A DNA stretch of 64,000 bases from Sphingobium arseniciresistens. Its GTDB lineage: Bacteria; Pseudomonadota; Alphaproteobacteria; Sphingomonadales; Sphingomonadaceae. The stretch spans positions 186,001-250,000 of the forward strand of contig JARFNK010000004.1 of assembly GCA_029167225.1 (NCBI GenBank). Reading direction: 5' to 3'. The notes beneath the pieces are model-generated. The model made no database searches and had not been told where the DNA came from. It saw nothing but the letters and a program-made list of their open reading frames with translations. Made by a program: the position numbers and the translations under genes. Each line of letters starts with the position of its first letter. The first letter of the stretch is position 1. Below are positions 24,663-35,474 of the stretch, one piece after another.

Positions 24663-26164
24663 GGCTGCGAGAACAGCGCGTAGAGGCTCTGCACGCCGTC
24701 GATATAATTGCCGATCCGCATATTCTCATTGGCGGCGTGCTGGTTGTTGTCGGCATTGACCAGCGGCAGCAGCAGGACGGGAACGCCCATGGCCACCAAT
24801 GGGTCACTGGGTACGCTCCCGCCCATCATGGGGATGCGTACGGGTTCCTGCCCGAACGCCTTGACCAGAGCCGCACGCGCCCAGACGCCGACAGGCGAAT
24901 CCAGCGGCGTCGAAAGCGCCTTGCCCCAGCCGCCGCCGGCGTCGATCGCGGCAAGTTTGGGATAGGTGCGGCGTTCTTCCTCTGTCGGGCTGCCGTTCAC
25001 GAGATGATAGCCCTTGCTCTCGACAAAGGCGCTGACGAGCGCCACCTGCCGGTCGCCGGGCGTTGCCGGCACGGTGCGGGCGTCGAACATGGCGGTCGCG
25101 GAGTCGGGAATGATCGTGCGGCGGTTGTCCACATCCGCTGACTTCATCGCGATGATACTGAGCGAGGGATAGTTCAGCGATTCCTCGTAATTCTCGCCGA
25201 CCTTTTCGCTGGCGGCGATGCCGACGCGCGCTCGGATCGCGGCTTCGTCGTCAGGCACGGCGGCAAGCGCCTTCTTCATCTCCGGGCTGAAGGTCACGCC
25301 GTCATAGAAGCCGGGGATCAGCACCCGGCCATCATCATCCTTGAAGGTTGCGATCAGGGCGGCGAGCCTTTGCGCCGGGTTGGGCACGAAGTTGCCATAG
25401 TGGCCGCTATGCAGTTCGCTGCGGGCGCCGAAGACGGTAAGGGTAAAGCCCGCGCCGCTGCGATGGCCGAACACGATCGTCGGCCTGTTGGTGGCGTGCA
25501 TGGGGCCGTCCAGCATCACGACGGCGTCAGCCTTCAGCAGATCGGCATTGCGGGCAACGACATCCTTCAGGGTCGGCGGGCCGGCTTCCTCATGGGAATC
25601 GAGGATGATCTTCACGTTGATCGCCGGCGTCCGGCCGAATGCCTTCATCCCGTCCATGGCCGCCATCAGCATCATGATCGGCGCCTTGTCGTCGGCGGAG
25701 GAGCGCGCGAACAGGCGCCAGTCCCGCTCGGCGCGCGGGAGCTGATCGATCGGAAGCACGTCCCATTTGCCGTCCGAGCCCCTGCGTTTCAGCGTCGGCG
25801 TGAAGGGAGAGGGCTGGTCCCATTCCTTGGGGTCGACGCCTTGCCCGTCCATATGGGCATAGAAGAGGATGGTCTTCTTGGTGGGCGATGCCGCCGGCCA
25901 CTCGGCGAAGACCATCGGCGTTTCGCCATCTGCAAGCTGGCGCGCCTGGAACCCATGGCGGCGGAAGGCCGCTTCGGCCCAGTCTGCATTTTTACGGATT
26001 TCCGCGCTCGAGCGGCGGGTGACATTGGGCAGCGTTAGAAATTCCGCCCACTCCGGCATCGAAGCCCTGGCGGCCTTTTCGACCGTTTCCTTTTCCTTCG
26101 CTGCCGGCATTGCGCCCAGAGCGGAAGGAAGGAGGGCGATAAAGCCGATCAGCAAATGACGCAT
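24656..26164 (-). CDS. M20 family metallopeptidase, exported
   Basis: A 502-residue zinc peptidase of the M20/M28 clan with a Sec signal peptide (MRHLLIGFIALLPSALG). Catalytic motifs are visible: YAHMDGQGVDP with the first metal His and the catalytic Asp, SADDKAP with the bridging Asp, and DSHEEAG with the catalytic Glu pair. A dimerisation domain follows in the middle. It would cut dipeptides or amidated amino acids in the periplasm. The ATG at 26164 is chosen to begin at the signal peptide. It follows the MaoC gene by 74 bp and may be the last gene of the leucine operon. Confidence 0.88.
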   Translation of the reverse strand: MRHLLIGFIALLPSALGAMPAAKEKETVEKAARASMPEWAEFLTLPNVTRRSSAEIRKNADWAEAAFRRHGFQARQLADGETPMVFAEWPAASPTKKTILFYAHMDGQGVDPKEWDQPSPFTPTLKRRGSDGKWDVLPIDQLPRAERDWRLFARSSADDKAPIMMLMAAMDGMKAFGRTPAINVKIILDSHEEAGPPTLKDVVARNADLLKADAVVMLDGPMHATNRPTIVFGHRSGAGFTLTVFGARSELHSGHYGNFVPNPAQRLAALIATFKDDDGRVLIPGFYDGVTFSPEMKKALAAVPDDEAAIRARVGIAASEKVGENYEESLNYPSLSIIAMKSADVDNRRTIIPDSATAMFDARTVPATPGDRQVALVSAFVESKGYHLVNGSPTEEERRTYPKLAAIDAGGGWGKALSTPLDSPVGVWARAALVKAFGQEPVRIPMMGGSVPSDPLVAMGVPVLLLPLVNADNNQHAANENMRIGNYIDGVQSLYALFSQPY

Positions 26165-26238
26165 GAATGATCCCGGCGCAGGAGAAGAGGCTGCCGGGTA
26201 AACGGATGGCGGCCTGCAATTCCGCCAGTGCGTGGCGG

Positions 26239-26694
26239 CTAGGCAGGCGCCTTCAGGAGCAGTGCTGACCGCAGGCACTGGCAGACGATCTGTTCGCGCT
26301 GGTTGATGAGCCGATGGGAGAAGGTCACGATCCCCGCATTGGGCCGCGAGCGGCTTTCCTTCAATTCCATCACCTCGCTTTCGGCGCGCAGCGTGTCGCC
26401 GATGAACACCGGGGAAGGGTGGACCAGCTTGTCATAGCCAAGATTGGCGACGAGCGTACCGAGCGTCGTGTCGCCGACACTGAGCCCGATCATCAGCGCG
26501 AAGGTGAAGGTGCCATTGACGAGGATCTGGCCAAATTCCGAGGCCTTAGCGGCCTCCGCATCCAGATGCAGGGGCTGCGGATTATGGGTCATGGTAGTGA
26601 AGAGCAGATTGTCCGTCTCCGTCACCGTGCGGCGGATGTCGTGGACGAGCTGGTCGCCGACCTGCCATGCGTCGAACCAACGCCCCGCCATCAT
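26239..26694 (-). CDS. MaoC-family hydratase
   Basis: A 151-residue single hot-dog domain protein. The hydratase signature is [19 protein letters not shown] (residues 34-52), with the catalytic Asp/His pair in NPQPLHLD, then [14 protein letters not shown]. MaoC enzymes add water to enoyl-CoA substrates. It overlaps the mccA stop by 4 bp, so it is co-translated with the methylcrotonyl-CoA carboxylase. The usual crotonase-type 3-methylglutaconyl-CoA hydratase (LiuC) is not in the window; this gene could take its place or act on a related branched acid (inference). Confidence 0.88.
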   Translation of the reverse strand: MMAGRWFDAWQVGDQLVHDIRRTVTETDNLLFTTMTHNPQPLHLDAEAAKASEFGQILVNGTFTFALMIGLSVGDTTLGTLVANLGYDKLVHPSPVFIGDTLRAESEVMELKESRSRPNAGIVTFSHRLINQREQIVCQCLRSALLLKAPA

Positions 26695-28565
26695 GCCTCC
26701 TCCGGCTTGGTGATGCGGGCGAGCACGAAGCCTTCGCTTACCTGCGCGCCACTCGTTGCGGCGAGGCTTTCCACGATCCCGTCGAACGGGGCGAGCATGG
26801 CCTGTTCCATCTTCATGGCTTCCAGGACGAGGAGCTTCTGCCCCTTCGTCACATGGTCGCCCTGTGCCACCTCCACCGCGATGACACGGCCCGGCATCGG
26901 CGAGAGAATGGCGCCGTCGGAAACCCCTCCGCCGCCGCTCGCATGATCGGCGCGGGGCAGGTCATAGGGCCATGCCTCGCCATCAAGGAAGAGGATCATC
27001 TCGCCACCGATCTCCGCCGTGGCGAAATGTGGTGCGGGCATGCTTAGCGTGACCAGATGCGGCTTTCCGGCGACTTCAACCTGCACCCGCTGCTCAGGCG
27101 CGGCATTGGCACGGAAGCCCGACAGGCTTACCCATGGATCATGCCCGGCACGGGGCAGGATAGCGCGCGCCGCGGCCTGAAGGACGGTGTCTGACGGTTC
27201 GGCGGCGGGCACCAGCCGGTCGGCATGGCGCTCGATGAAGCCGGTGTCGATCTTTCCCGCGACGAACTCGGCATCGGCCGCAGCGCGGGCAAGGAAGGCG
27301 GCGTTCGTCCTGACCGGCCAGACCTGCGTATTGCGTGCGGCACTCGCAAGTTTCGCGGCGGCGGCAGCGCGGGTGGGGCCGTGGACGATCAGCTTGGCGA
27401 TCATAGGGTCATAGAAGGGGGTGACTTCGCCGCCTTCCTCCACGCCGCTATCGATGCGGGCGCCTTCGGGGAAGCGCAGCCGGTCGAGCGGGCCGGTGGA
27501 TGGCAGGAAGCCGCTGGTCGGGTTTTCCGCATAGAGCCGGGCTTCCATCGCCCAGCCATTGATCGCCAGCTGATCCTGTCGCATCGGGAGCGGCTCGCCG
27601 CTCGCGACACGCAACTGCCACTCCACCAGATCCTGGCCGGTGATCGCTTCGGTGACGGGATGCTCCACCTGCAGTCGGGTGTTCATCTCCATGAACCAGA
27701 TGCGGTCGGGGCGTAGCCCCTCGGAAGCGTCGGCGATGAACTCGATCGTGCCGGCGCCGACATAATCGACTGCCTTTGCCGCCTTTACCGCCGCGTCGCA
27801 TACAGCCGCGCGGGTGGCGGCATCCATGCCGGGGGCGGGGGCTTCCTCGATCACTTTCTGGTGACGGCGCTGGAGCGAGCAGTCCCGCTCAAACAGATGG
27901 ACGACATTGCCGAGCGTGTCGCCGAAGACCTGCACCTCGATATGACGCGGCCCGAGGATATATTTCTCGATCAGCACCCGATCGTCGCCGAAGGACGACG
28001 CGGCCTCGCGCTGGCAGGAGGCAAGCGCGTCAAGGAAATCGGTTGGATCGTCGACCCGGCGCATCCCTTTGCCGCCACCACCCGCGACCGCCTTGATGAG
28101 GACGGGATAGCCGATGCTGTCGGCCTGCATCTTCAGATGGTTTGGGCGCTGGTCTTCGCCCAGATAGCCGGGAGTCACGGGCACGCCCGCCTCGATCATC
28201 AGCGCCTTGGCGGCATCCTTCAGGCCCATGGCGCGGATCGCGGCCGGCGGCGCGCCGATCCAGACGATCCCTGCTGCGATGACCTTCTCGGCGAAATCGG
28301 CATTTTCGGAGAGGAAACCATAACCCGGATGGATCGCCTGCGCGCCGGTGTCTCGCGCGGCCTCCAGGATGCGCTCCTGCACCAAATAGCTCTCGCGCGC
28401 CGGCGCCGGGCCGATGCAGACGGCCTCATCGGCTTCGCGCACGAAGGGCATGTCGGCATCGACATCGGAATGGACCGCGATGGTGCGGATGCCGAGCGTA
28501 CGTGCCGTGCGGATGATCCGGCGGGCGATTTCGCCACGATTGGCGATGAGGAGGGAAGCGATCAC
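26691..28565 (-). CDS. mccA: Methylcrotonyl-CoA carboxylase, biotin-containing alpha subunit
   Basis: A 624-residue biotin-dependent carboxylase subunit: biotin carboxylase domain beginning [17 protein letters not shown], an ATP-grasp loop with [10 protein letters not shown], the [14 protein letters not shown] segment, and a C-terminal biotinyl domain with the lysine in EAMKMEQ. With MccB it carboxylates 3-methylcrotonyl-CoA in leucine breakdown. The start is the GTG at 28565, with GGGGA six bases upstream and directly after the stop of the NTF2-like gene; the frame runs on upstream without similarity. A propionyl- or geranyl-CoA role is less likely given ivd and mccB next to it. Confidence 0.92.
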   Translation of the reverse strand: MIASLLIANRGEIARRIIRTARTLGIRTIAVHSDVDADMPFVREADEAVCIGPAPARESYLVQERILEAARDTGAQAIHPGYGFLSENADFAEKVIAAGIVWIGAPPAAIRAMGLKDAAKALMIEAGVPVTPGYLGEDQRPNHLKMQADSIGYPVLIKAVAGGGGKGMRRVDDPTDFLDALASCQREAASSFGDDRVLIEKYILGPRHIEVQVFGDTLGNVVHLFERDCSLQRRHQKVIEEAPAPGMDAATRAAVCDAAVKAAKAVDYVGAGTIEFIADASEGLRPDRIWFMEMNTRLQVEHPVTEAITGQDLVEWQLRVASGEPLPMRQDQLAINGWAMEARLYAENPTSGFLPSTGPLDRLRFPEGARIDSGVEEGGEVTPFYDPMIAKLIVHGPTRAAAAAKLASAARNTQVWPVRTNAAFLARAAADAEFVAGKIDTGFIERHADRLVPAAEPSDTVLQAAARAILPRAGHDPWVSLSGFRANAAPEQRVQVEVAGKPHLVTLSMPAPHFATAEIGGEMILFLDGEAWPYDLPRADHASGGGGVSDGAILSPMPGRVIAVEVAQGDHVTKGQKLLVLEAMKMEQAMLAPFDGIVESLAATSGAQVSEGFVLARITKPEEA

Positions 28566-28566
28566 G

Positions 28567-29046
28567 TTAATCCCCGCAATTGGTTGTACGGCTTGACCAG
28601 GTGGCGTTCTGGATTTTCCAGGCGCCCTTCTCGCGAACCATGTCGAAATGGTCGTAGCCGCAATGGTGCAGCGTGCCGTCGATGTAGAAATTGTAGCGAC
28701 CCCATACATAGCCGATGTCGCCATCGATCTCGATCGACGGATCGTAGATGCGCTCCTCGAATTTTTCCGGCCCCGGCGTGAAACGGGCGAGCAGCGCCTC
28801 ACGCCCAAGATGGACGATGCGGCGACCGCCATCCGGGCTTTCATTCACGATCGTCGCCGTCGCCTCCGGGCGCAGGGTTACGCCGATCGCGATGGCGTCC
28901 CGTGCCGCAATGCCGGCGAACAGGGCGTTCACGGCGCCGAGCGGCCCCGCGACATCTTCTGTCGGTGGAGGCAGCCCCGTGCCCTTGGGCATGGGCGCGT
29001 CCGGCGTGACCTGGCCGGCAGTCAAGAGGAGGAGCAAGGCAATCAT
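28567..29046 (-). CDS. Exported NTF2-like (SnoaL-type) protein
   Basis: A 159-residue protein with a short signal-like start (MIALLLLLTAGQVTPDAP) and an NTF2-like fold pattern: GAVNALFAGIAARDAIAIGVTL, later IGYVWGRYNFYIDG, and KIQNATWSSR. Such proteins can be binding proteins or small enzymes; no specific function can be given. It is inserted between mccB and mccA, 28 bp after one and 1 bp before the other, so it is made with the carboxylase. AAAGGGA precedes the ATG. Confidence 0.8.
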   Translation of the reverse strand: MIALLLLLTAGQVTPDAPMPKGTGLPPPTEDVAGPLGAVNALFAGIAARDAIAIGVTLRPEATATIVNESPDGGRRIVHLGREALLARFTPGPEKFEERIYDPSIEIDGDIGYVWGRYNFYIDGTLHHCGYDHFDMVREKGAWKIQNATWSSRTTNCGD

Positions 29047-29074
29047 CGTCCGTCCCTTTCAGCGATCGGGTGCA

Positions 29075-30670
29075 TCACATGCGGAACAGGCCGAATTGCG
29101 GCCTATCAGGGATCGGCGCGTTGAGCGCGGCCGAAAAGGCGAGGCCCAGCACGTCGCGGGTCTGGACGGGATCGATGATGCCATCGTCCCACAGCCGCGC
29201 GGTGGCATAATAGGGGTTGCCCTCATCCTCGTATTTCTGGCGGATCGGCGCCTTGAACGCTTCGGCCTGTTCGGGCGTCCAACTCGCGGCATCGCGGTGG
29301 ACGGTCGCGAGCACCGATGCCGCCTGCTCGCCGCCCATTACGCTTATCCGCGCATTGGGCCAGGAAAAGAGGAAGCGCGGCTGATAGGCGCGGCCGCACA
29401 TGCCGTAATTGCCTGCGCCAAAACTGCCGCCAATGAGCACCGTCATCTTGGGCACGGTGGCGGTGGCGACTGCGGTCACCAGTTTCGCGCCATGCTTGGC
29501 GATACCCTCCGCCTCATATTTACCGCCGACCATGAAGCCGGAGATGTTCTGGAGGAAGAGCAGGGGGATGCGGCGCTGGCAAGCCAGCTCGATGAAATGC
29601 GCGCCCTTCTGCGCGCTTTCGGAAAAGAGCACGCCGTTATTGGCGAGGATCGCGACCGGCATTCCCCAGATGCGGGCAAACCCGCAGACGAGGGTGGTGC
29701 CGTAGAGCGGCTTGAACTCATGCAACTCCGACCCATCGACGATCCGCGCGATGACTTCATGCACGTCATAGGGCGCACGCACATCCTGCGGGACGATGCC
29801 GTAAAGTTCCTGCGGATCGTAGCGCGGCGGGCGGGGGGCGGTGATGTCGATATCGACGGACTTGACGGTGTTCAGCCGCCCGGCGATTTCGCGGACGATC
29901 TGCAGCGCATGTTCGTCATTCTCGGCGACATGATCGACCACGCCCGATTTGCGGCCATGGGTGTCGGCCCCGCCAAGCTCCTCGGCGGAGATGATCTCGC
30001 CGGTGGCGGCCTGCACCAGCGGCGGGCCGGCGAGGAAGATCGTGCCCTGATTGCGGACGATGATAGATTCGTCCGACATCGCCGGCACATAGGCGCCACC
30101 GGCCGTGCAACTGCCCATGACGCAGGCGATCTGCGGAATGCCCTGCGCCGACATCTGCGCCTGATTGTAGAAGATGCGGCCGAAATGTTCGCGATCCGGG
30201 AAGACCTCTGCCTGATGGGGCAGGTTCGCGCCGCCGCTGTCGACCAGGTAGATGCAGGGCAGGCGGTTTTCCTGCGCGATTTCCTGCGCGCGCAGATGCT
30301 TCTTGACCGTCATCGGGAAATAGGCGCCGCCCTTCACCGTAGGGTCGTTCGCCAAGATCATGCATTCCCGGCCCGATACGCGTCCGACGCCGCCGATCAC
30401 GCCCGCGCCCGGCGCACCATCGCCATACATGCCATTGGCGGCGAGCTGGCCGATCTCCAGAAAGGGCGCGCCGGGATCAAGGAGGCGCTGGATGCGGTCA
30501 CGAGGCAGCAGCTTGCCGCGCGACACGTGGCGTTCGCGATGCTTCTCCTCGCCGCCCAACGCCGCGATGGCGACACGGGCGCGCAGATCCTCGGCCAGTG
30601 CCCGGTTATGGGCGGCATTGGCCTGAAAAGCCTCCGACCCAGGATCGATCAGGGTGGGGAGTGTGGTCAC
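29075..30670 (-). CDS. mccB: Methylcrotonyl-CoA carboxylase, carboxyltransferase beta subunit
   Basis: A 531-residue carboxyltransferase. It has [26 protein letters not shown], the family signature of MCC beta subunits, the oxyanion regions [15 protein letters not shown] and [13 protein letters not shown], and ends near PQFGLFRM. It moves the carboxyl group from biotin to 3-methylcrotonyl-CoA in the cytosol. A GTG start overlaps the ivd stop by 4 bp. Length is the norm for the family. Confidence 0.95.
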   Translation of the reverse strand: MTTLPTLIDPGSEAFQANAAHNRALAEDLRARVAIAALGGEEKHRERHVSRGKLLPRDRIQRLLDPGAPFLEIGQLAANGMYGDGAPGAGVIGGVGRVSGRECMILANDPTVKGGAYFPMTVKKHLRAQEIAQENRLPCIYLVDSGGANLPHQAEVFPDREHFGRIFYNQAQMSAQGIPQIACVMGSCTAGGAYVPAMSDESIIVRNQGTIFLAGPPLVQAATGEIISAEELGGADTHGRKSGVVDHVAENDEHALQIVREIAGRLNTVKSVDIDITAPRPPRYDPQELYGIVPQDVRAPYDVHEVIARIVDGSELHEFKPLYGTTLVCGFARIWGMPVAILANNGVLFSESAQKGAHFIELACQRRIPLLFLQNISGFMVGGKYEAEGIAKHGAKLVTAVATATVPKMTVLIGGSFGAGNYGMCGRAYQPRFLFSWPNARISVMGGEQAASVLATVHRDAASWTPEQAEAFKAPIRQKYEDEGNPYYATARLWDDGIIDPVQTRDVLGLAFSAALNAPIPDRPQFGLFRM

Positions 30671-31821
30671 GCGGCACCTACCAGTTCACGGCCGATCAGC
30701 ATCCGGCGAATTTCATTGGTGCCTGCGCCGATGTCGAGCAGCTTGGCGTCGCGCATGAAGCGTTCCACGGGCCAGTCCTTCGTATATCCCGCGCCGCCCA
30801 GCGCCTGCACTGCTTCGAGCGCGACCTTCACCGCATTCTCGCTGGCCAGCAGGATCGCACCGGCGGCGTCGAAGCGGGTGGTCTGGCCGGCATCGCAGGC
30901 ACGCGCCACGGCATAGACATAGGCACGGGCGGAATTGAGCGCGACATACATGTCGGCGATCTTCGCCTGCATCAGCTGGAAGGCGCCGATCGGCTGCCCG
31001 AACTGCTTCCGCTCGCGCACATAGGGCAGCACGACGTCCAGGCACGCCTGCATGATCCCGAGCTGGATGCCGGCAAGGACGGTGCGCTCATAGTCTAGGC
31101 CGGACATGAGAACGCCGACGCCGCCATTGAGCGGCCCCATCACATTCTCCTGCGGCACTTCGCAATCGTCGAAGACCAGCTCGGCGGTCGGCGATCCGCG
31201 CATCCCGACCTTGTCGATCTTCTGCCCGATCGAGAAGCCCTTGAACTCCTTCTCGATGATGAAGCTGGTGATGCCGCGCGATCCCTCGCCGGTCTTCGCA
31301 TAGACCACAAGCACGTCTGCATAGGCGGCGTTGGTGATCCAGAACTTCGTGCCATTGAGAATATGACGATCGCCGCGCTTCTCTGCCCGCAGCTTCATGG
31401 AGACGACATCGGAGCCCGCGCCAGCCTCCGACATCGCCAGCGCGCCGACATGCTCGCCGGAAATCAGCTTGGGCAGATGCGTGCGCTTCTGCGCTTCATT
31501 GCCCCAGCGGCGCAGCTGGTTGACGCAGAGATTGGAATGGGCGCCATAGCTGAGCCCAATGGATGCGGAGGCGCGGGCAACCTCCTCCTGCGCCACAACA
31601 TGCTCCAGATAGCCAAGGCCCAGTCCGCCGAAGTCTTCCTCCACAGTAATGCCATGCAGGCCGAGTGCTCCCATTTCGGGCCACAGCTCGCGTGGGAACC
31701 AGTCCTCGGCATCAATACGCGCGGCAAGGGGAGCAATATGGTCTGCCGCGAAGCGGGCTGTCGCTTCGCGGATCGCATCGGCGGTCTCGCCCAGGGCGAA
31801 ATCCAGGCCCGGCATCGACAT
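30667..31821 (-). CDS. ivd: Isovaleryl-CoA dehydrogenase
   Basis: A 384-residue acyl-CoA dehydrogenase that oxidises isovaleryl-CoA to 3-methylcrotonyl-CoA with FAD. It has [18 protein letters not shown] and [17 protein letters not shown] in the FAD/substrate region and the C-terminal catalytic-helix region [25 protein letters not shown]. The ATG at 31821 is preferred because GAGAGGA lies nine bases upstream; an ATG at 31839 is in frame with a weak site. First gene of the operon ivd-mccB-NTF2-mccA-maoC, divergent from a LysR gene. Confidence 0.93.
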   Translation of the reverse strand: MSMPGLDFALGETADAIREATARFAADHIAPLAARIDAEDWFPRELWPEMGALGLHGITVEEDFGGLGLGYLEHVVAQEEVARASASIGLSYGAHSNLCVNQLRRWGNEAQKRTHLPKLISGEHVGALAMSEAGAGSDVVSMKLRAEKRGDRHILNGTKFWITNAAYADVLVVYAKTGEGSRGITSFIIEKEFKGFSIGQKIDKVGMRGSPTAELVFDDCEVPQENVMGPLNGGVGVLMSGLDYERTVLAGIQLGIMQACLDVVLPYVRERKQFGQPIGAFQLMQAKIADMYVALNSARAYVYAVARACDAGQTTRFDAAGAILLASENAVKVALEAVQALGGAGYTKDWPVERFMRDAKLLDIGAGTNEIRRMLIGRELVGAA

Positions 31822-31909
31822 TTTCGGCTTCCTCTCCATGCTTCTTTGGGCAAGGCCTAGCAGCTATCTCCAGATTAGCGAAATTGAATGATTTTGGGTA
31901 AAGGTATAG

Positions 31910-32791
31910 ATGGGGTCTATGATCGACCGATATCTGCTCCGCTATTTCCTGGCCGTCGTTGATGCGGGAACCTTCTCTCGTGCGGCCGTTCAGGTCAATG
32001 TCACGCAGCCGACGCTGTCCGTCGGCATCGCAAAGCTGGAACGTCTGGTCGGCGCGCCGCTGTTCCACCGGACCAGCCAGCGCGTCCACCTGACCGAAGC
32101 AGGGAGCCGGCTGGTCGCGCATGCGCAGCGGATCGAGAATGATTTCAATCTGATCGCCGGAACCATCGCCAATGCCGCCGATGCACCCGTTATCCGTGTC
32201 GGTGTGCTTTCCTCCATCCCTACGGCGATGCTGGAGCGAATCGTGGCCGAGCATCGCCGGCGCGAGGTGCCAGCACAGATCGAACTGGTGGAGGGCACAG
32301 AACGCGATCTCGTCTCGCGCATGGCGCGCGGACGGATCGACCTCGCGCTGACGGTATTGCGCACTGCGGGCGAGTGGCGGCAGGAATTGCTTTATCGGGA
32401 AGGCTATGCGCTGGCGCTGCCGCGCTGGCACCGTTTTGCCGGCGTCGCTTCGGTAAAGCCCGAGGACCTGGCCGAAGAGACGATGATCGTTCGGCGCAAT
32501 TGCGAGGCGCTTTCCGAAACCAGCCGGCATTTCACCAGCCATGGCGTTCGCCCGCGCTTCAGCTTTCGCACCACCAATGACGACCGGGCCCTGGCGATGG
32601 TTCGGGCGGGGCTGGGCATTACGGTGATGCCCGATGCCTATCAGGACCGGGGCGTGGCGCGGCCGCGCCTCGAAGGCTTCACCGTCATTCGCGAAATCGG
32701 CATCCTGCATGGCGACCGAGGGGAGGGATGCGCGCCGATCGTCGATATCATCCGGACCGCAGTCGCGCGCGAGCGGCCGGAGAAAACGTAG
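31910..32791 (+). CDS. LysR-family transcriptional regulator next to the leucine operon
   Basis: A 293-residue LysR regulator. The winged helix-turn-helix is at residues 8-66 (RYFLAVVDAGTFSRAAVQVN, TQPTLSVGIAKLERLVG), followed by a substrate-binding-like effector domain. It is divergent from ivd with about 70-90 bp between the starts, the classic LysR layout, so it probably controls the isovalerate genes. ATGs at 31910 and 31919 are possible; AAAGG fits the first better. Confidence 0.88.
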   Translation: MGSMIDRYLLRYFLAVVDAGTFSRAAVQVNVTQPTLSVGIAKLERLVGAPLFHRTSQRVHLTEAGSRLVAHAQRIENDFNLIAGTIANAADAPVIRVGVLSSIPTAMLERIVAEHRRREVPAQIELVEGTERDLVSRMARGRIDLALTVLRTAGEWRQELLYREGYALALPRWHRFAGVASVKPEDLAEETMIVRRNCEALSETSRHFTSHGVRPRFSFRTTNDDRALAMVRAGLGITVMPDAYQDRGVARPRLEGFTVIREIGILHGDRGEGCAPIVDIIRTAVARERPEKT

Positions 32792-32809
32792 AACACCCGG
32801 ATCTGCGGG

Positions 32810-33673
32810 CTATTTTGCCAAGGGAATATCGCTGGCGACCATTTCGGTGGCGCCGCGACCGATCGACCAGATGCGCCCCGTCTTCACCGGATCCCAATCG
32901 ATCGCCTGGCCGGGGGTGGCGATGCCGATGGTTCGGCGCAGTTCCAGCACCGATCCCGCCTCCGGGAAGGCCAGTTCGTAGAGTTCGGGGCGATCATGGC
33001 CGGTGACATAGAGGCGCCCGTCGCTGCCCCAGCTTGCGCCCGAGCAGCTGAAGGGCGCGAAGCGGGCGAGCACCTCGGGCGGGAAGGTCCAGGCCGCTTC
33101 CTGGCGGAAGGCGTCGTCCATGCGGACCAGGAGGGTATAGCGATAATCGCGCCCCGGCTCCCCGCCCTTGCCGGCATAATTGGCGAAGATGGCCCACCAT
33201 TTGCCCGCGTGCCGGTCCATGACCGTCAGCGATCCGGGGCCGAAGCCAAGGCTGACGGTGCGCAGGTGGCGAAGCGTCACCGTATCGAAGAACTCAACGG
33301 CACTGGTCTGGGGCACGGCCGGATAATTGGATGCCGCGCAGACCAGCTCGCGCCCGACGATGGTGCAGCTGTTCATGTGCGGGAAGAGCCGCCGCTCCCC
33401 CTCCCAATGCGCGATGCGCTTGCCGGTCGAGATCAGATATTTGCCGATGCGGTTATTGTCTATCGCATAGACATGGGTGCCATCGGACGCGACGCCCTGA
33501 CGCGCTTCCTCCGCCGTCATGCGCAGGGATGCCGGGGCGACCGCAGGCAAGGGCGCTTCATCGCCTTGGGCCTGCACCGCCGCCGAAAAGAAAAGGCCGG
33601 TGGTAACTGCTAAGCAGAAACGCTGTATAGCCGCTGGAGCAGCGCACCGAGATCGTCTGGTGTGTGAGTTCAA
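32810..33673 (-). CDS. Exported protein with propeller-like repeats, function unknown
   Basis: A 287-residue protein with a probable signal peptide ending near AAVQAQG (residue 36). The mature part has repeated beta-strand patterns such as GVASDGTHVYAIDNNRIGKY, GSLTVMDRHAGKWWAIF and GASWGSDGRLYVTGHDRPELYEL, which suggest a beta-propeller. No catalytic motif is recognised. It converges on the LysR gene and is followed upstream by the CYTH-CHAD gene on the same strand, 93 bp away. Role unknown. Confidence 0.7.
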   Translation of the reverse strand: MNSHTRRSRCAAPAAIQRFCLAVTTGLFFSAAVQAQGDEAPLPAVAPASLRMTAEEARQGVASDGTHVYAIDNNRIGKYLISTGKRIAHWEGERRLFPHMNSCTIVGRELVCAASNYPAVPQTSAVEFFDTVTLRHLRTVSLGFGPGSLTVMDRHAGKWWAIFANYAGKGGEPGRDYRYTLLVRMDDAFRQEAAWTFPPEVLARFAPFSCSGASWGSDGRLYVTGHDRPELYELAFPEAGSVLELRRTIGIATPGQAIDWDPVKTGRIWSIGRGATEMVASDIPLAK

Positions 33674-33766
33674 CAGCGTCGGGCCTCGTTCCTTTGTCCG
33701 AAGGACCGGTTAGTTTGACGTTGCTACTGAAATATGACGGGAGGCGTCTGCGACTTTCTCGAAACG

Positions 33767-35224
33767 TCAGCGCCAGAATTTCTTCGCGTCCATCACGGCA
33801 TCAAAGGCCTTGCTCGCGTCCGCGATCAGATCCTTGCGTCTTCCAACGGGAAACATGGAGCGGAGATCCTTGTCGCGCGCAATACCCAGATGTTCCAGCA
33901 GGCCGATGGCTGTAGCCCGATCGTTCAACGCCCCCATGTCATCCTGCAAGGCTCCAAGAGCGGCGATGAACGAGGTGTAGCGGCAGCGCTGGCGGTGGTG
34001 GGGAAAGAGCGACATGAAAAACTCGCTGGCATAGCGCAACATCTTGGCGCTTTTCCTCGCGTCATGCCGTTCCTGGTCGCTGATTTCCTTAAGGGCGCGC
34101 CCTCGTTTCAACAGCCGCTTTCGCAGGCGGCGCAACGCTTCGGTCGCAAAGCGCGTTGCCGGCATATCCTTGGGAACGGAGGAAGGCCCCGGCCAGGAAG
34201 TCTCTGACATCCACGCGACGATATTACGCATCAATGTGCGGGTCCGGGCCGATGCCAGCGCATCATCGACAACAGCATAGGCATCCGCACGCGCGGAAAT
34301 GAGGCTGTCATAAACTGCGCCCTCGGGTGCCCGTGCTAGCAAAACGTCGATGTCCCGCGCGGCGCCCAATATTGCGCAAAGCCGGCGCAGCTCATCGCGG
34401 AAAGACCTGGCCTGGGGACCGGGCAGCATCGTCTTGAAGATAAAAAACGCCGAGCGCAGGCGCCGCAGCGCGACCCGCGACTGATGCAGCGCTTCTGTCT
34501 GCCGACCAAGAAGCAACACGTCCTCATTCAAGCGATATTGCCTCAGGCACGCATGAAGGATGGTCCGAAATGCTGCTGCGGCGGTCATGTCCATGGCCAA
34601 TGTCACGGGTTCCGCCTTGTATCCGTGTCCGCAGGGGCTTTCGGCGGACAGGCAGTAACCGCGTTCTGCCTTGCTGAGCACGCCAAGCCGGAGCGGGGCA
34701 ATCGCGTCCATCCGATCCGCAAGGGCAAACAGCGCCGCCGGATTGCCCGCCTTGAGTTCGAGTTCGATCTCGCAAAACGGCTCGCTCCGGTCGTGGCTGA
34801 CGACGGCGCCCCGGTCCAGCGCTACCTCTATTTCAGAGTCATCCTGAAAAACCGACCAGCAGATGCGCTCGACCTCCACGCTAAAGAGAGGGCCAATCGC
34901 GTTGACATCATCGCCAAGCAGCGATTCTACCGGGTTGCCATCATCGAGGACCGGCGCGATCCCATCGACGGGCATTTCCCATTCGCTTCTGGCGAACAGG
35001 CCGATGCTACGATCATTGTCGGCCTTAACTGTCTGCACACGCGTGTCACCGTTGCTGCGAATGCGCAGGCTCATGCCATTGCGATGCAGCCTCTTGTCCG
35101 GCGTGTCGAAATAGGTCGAAAGCAGGATCGACTGGCTGACGGGCTGCCCCAGCAGCGGTGAGGCTTGGAGCATCTCACCGGCCTCGGGCGCCAGCGCCAG
35201 CTTGAGTTCGATTTCGTCGATCAC
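33767..35224 (-). CDS. CYTH and CHAD domain protein
   Basis: A 485-residue protein. The N-terminal CYTH (triphosphate tunnel) domain shows the EIELKL signature at residues 4-9 and further acidic/basic strand residues (STYFDTPDKRLHRNGMSLRIR, EIEVALDRG, CEIELELKAG). The C-terminal CHAD helical domain has VHQ-like HQSRVALRRLRSAF and RHDARKSAKMLRYASEFF. CYTH proteins cut triphosphates or polyphosphate; CHAD domains bind polyphosphate. The GTG at 35224 is chosen for AGGG eight bases upstream and closeness to the EIELKL strand; the open frame goes 12 codons further. A ppk2 gene is also in this window. Confidence 0.88.
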   Translation of the reverse strand: MIDEIELKLALAPEAGEMLQASPLLGQPVSQSILLSTYFDTPDKRLHRNGMSLRIRSNGDTRVQTVKADNDRSIGLFARSEWEMPVDGIAPVLDDGNPVESLLGDDVNAIGPLFSVEVERICWSVFQDDSEIEVALDRGAVVSHDRSEPFCEIELELKAGNPAALFALADRMDAIAPLRLGVLSKAERGYCLSAESPCGHGYKAEPVTLAMDMTAAAAFRTILHACLRQYRLNEDVLLLGRQTEALHQSRVALRRLRSAFFIFKTMLPGPQARSFRDELRRLCAILGAARDIDVLLARAPEGAVYDSLISARADAYAVVDDALASARTRTLMRNIVAWMSETSWPGPSSVPKDMPATRFATEALRRLRKRLLKRGRALKEISDQERHDARKSAKMLRYASEFFMSLFPHHRQRCRYTSFIAALGALQDDMGALNDRATAIGLLEHLGIARDKDLRSMFPVGRRKDLIADASKAFDAVMDAKKFWR

Positions 35225-35474
35225 GATCAATACCCTGCTGCAGCGCCATGACTTTGTCACATTACTCGATCTTAAGCATGCGGGACTGCAATGATGTCGG
35301 TCAATCTTTTCGGGGAGGCGAAAAACCGGAGAAGGCGCAGCCCGCTGTCAGCTTTTCAAAAAAATAGAATAATTCGAGAGGTTTTATCGCTCTGTGTCGT
35401 GGCTCAGGTGCCGGCTATACCGGCTTCAGCACCGGACGAACGGCGCGAAATCTTAGACGCAACATCTGATCGAG

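Noticed and set aside
28748-30916. 722-residue plus-strand open frame across mccB
   Set aside because: Antisense to the methylcrotonyl-CoA carboxylase gene; composition of a shadow frame.
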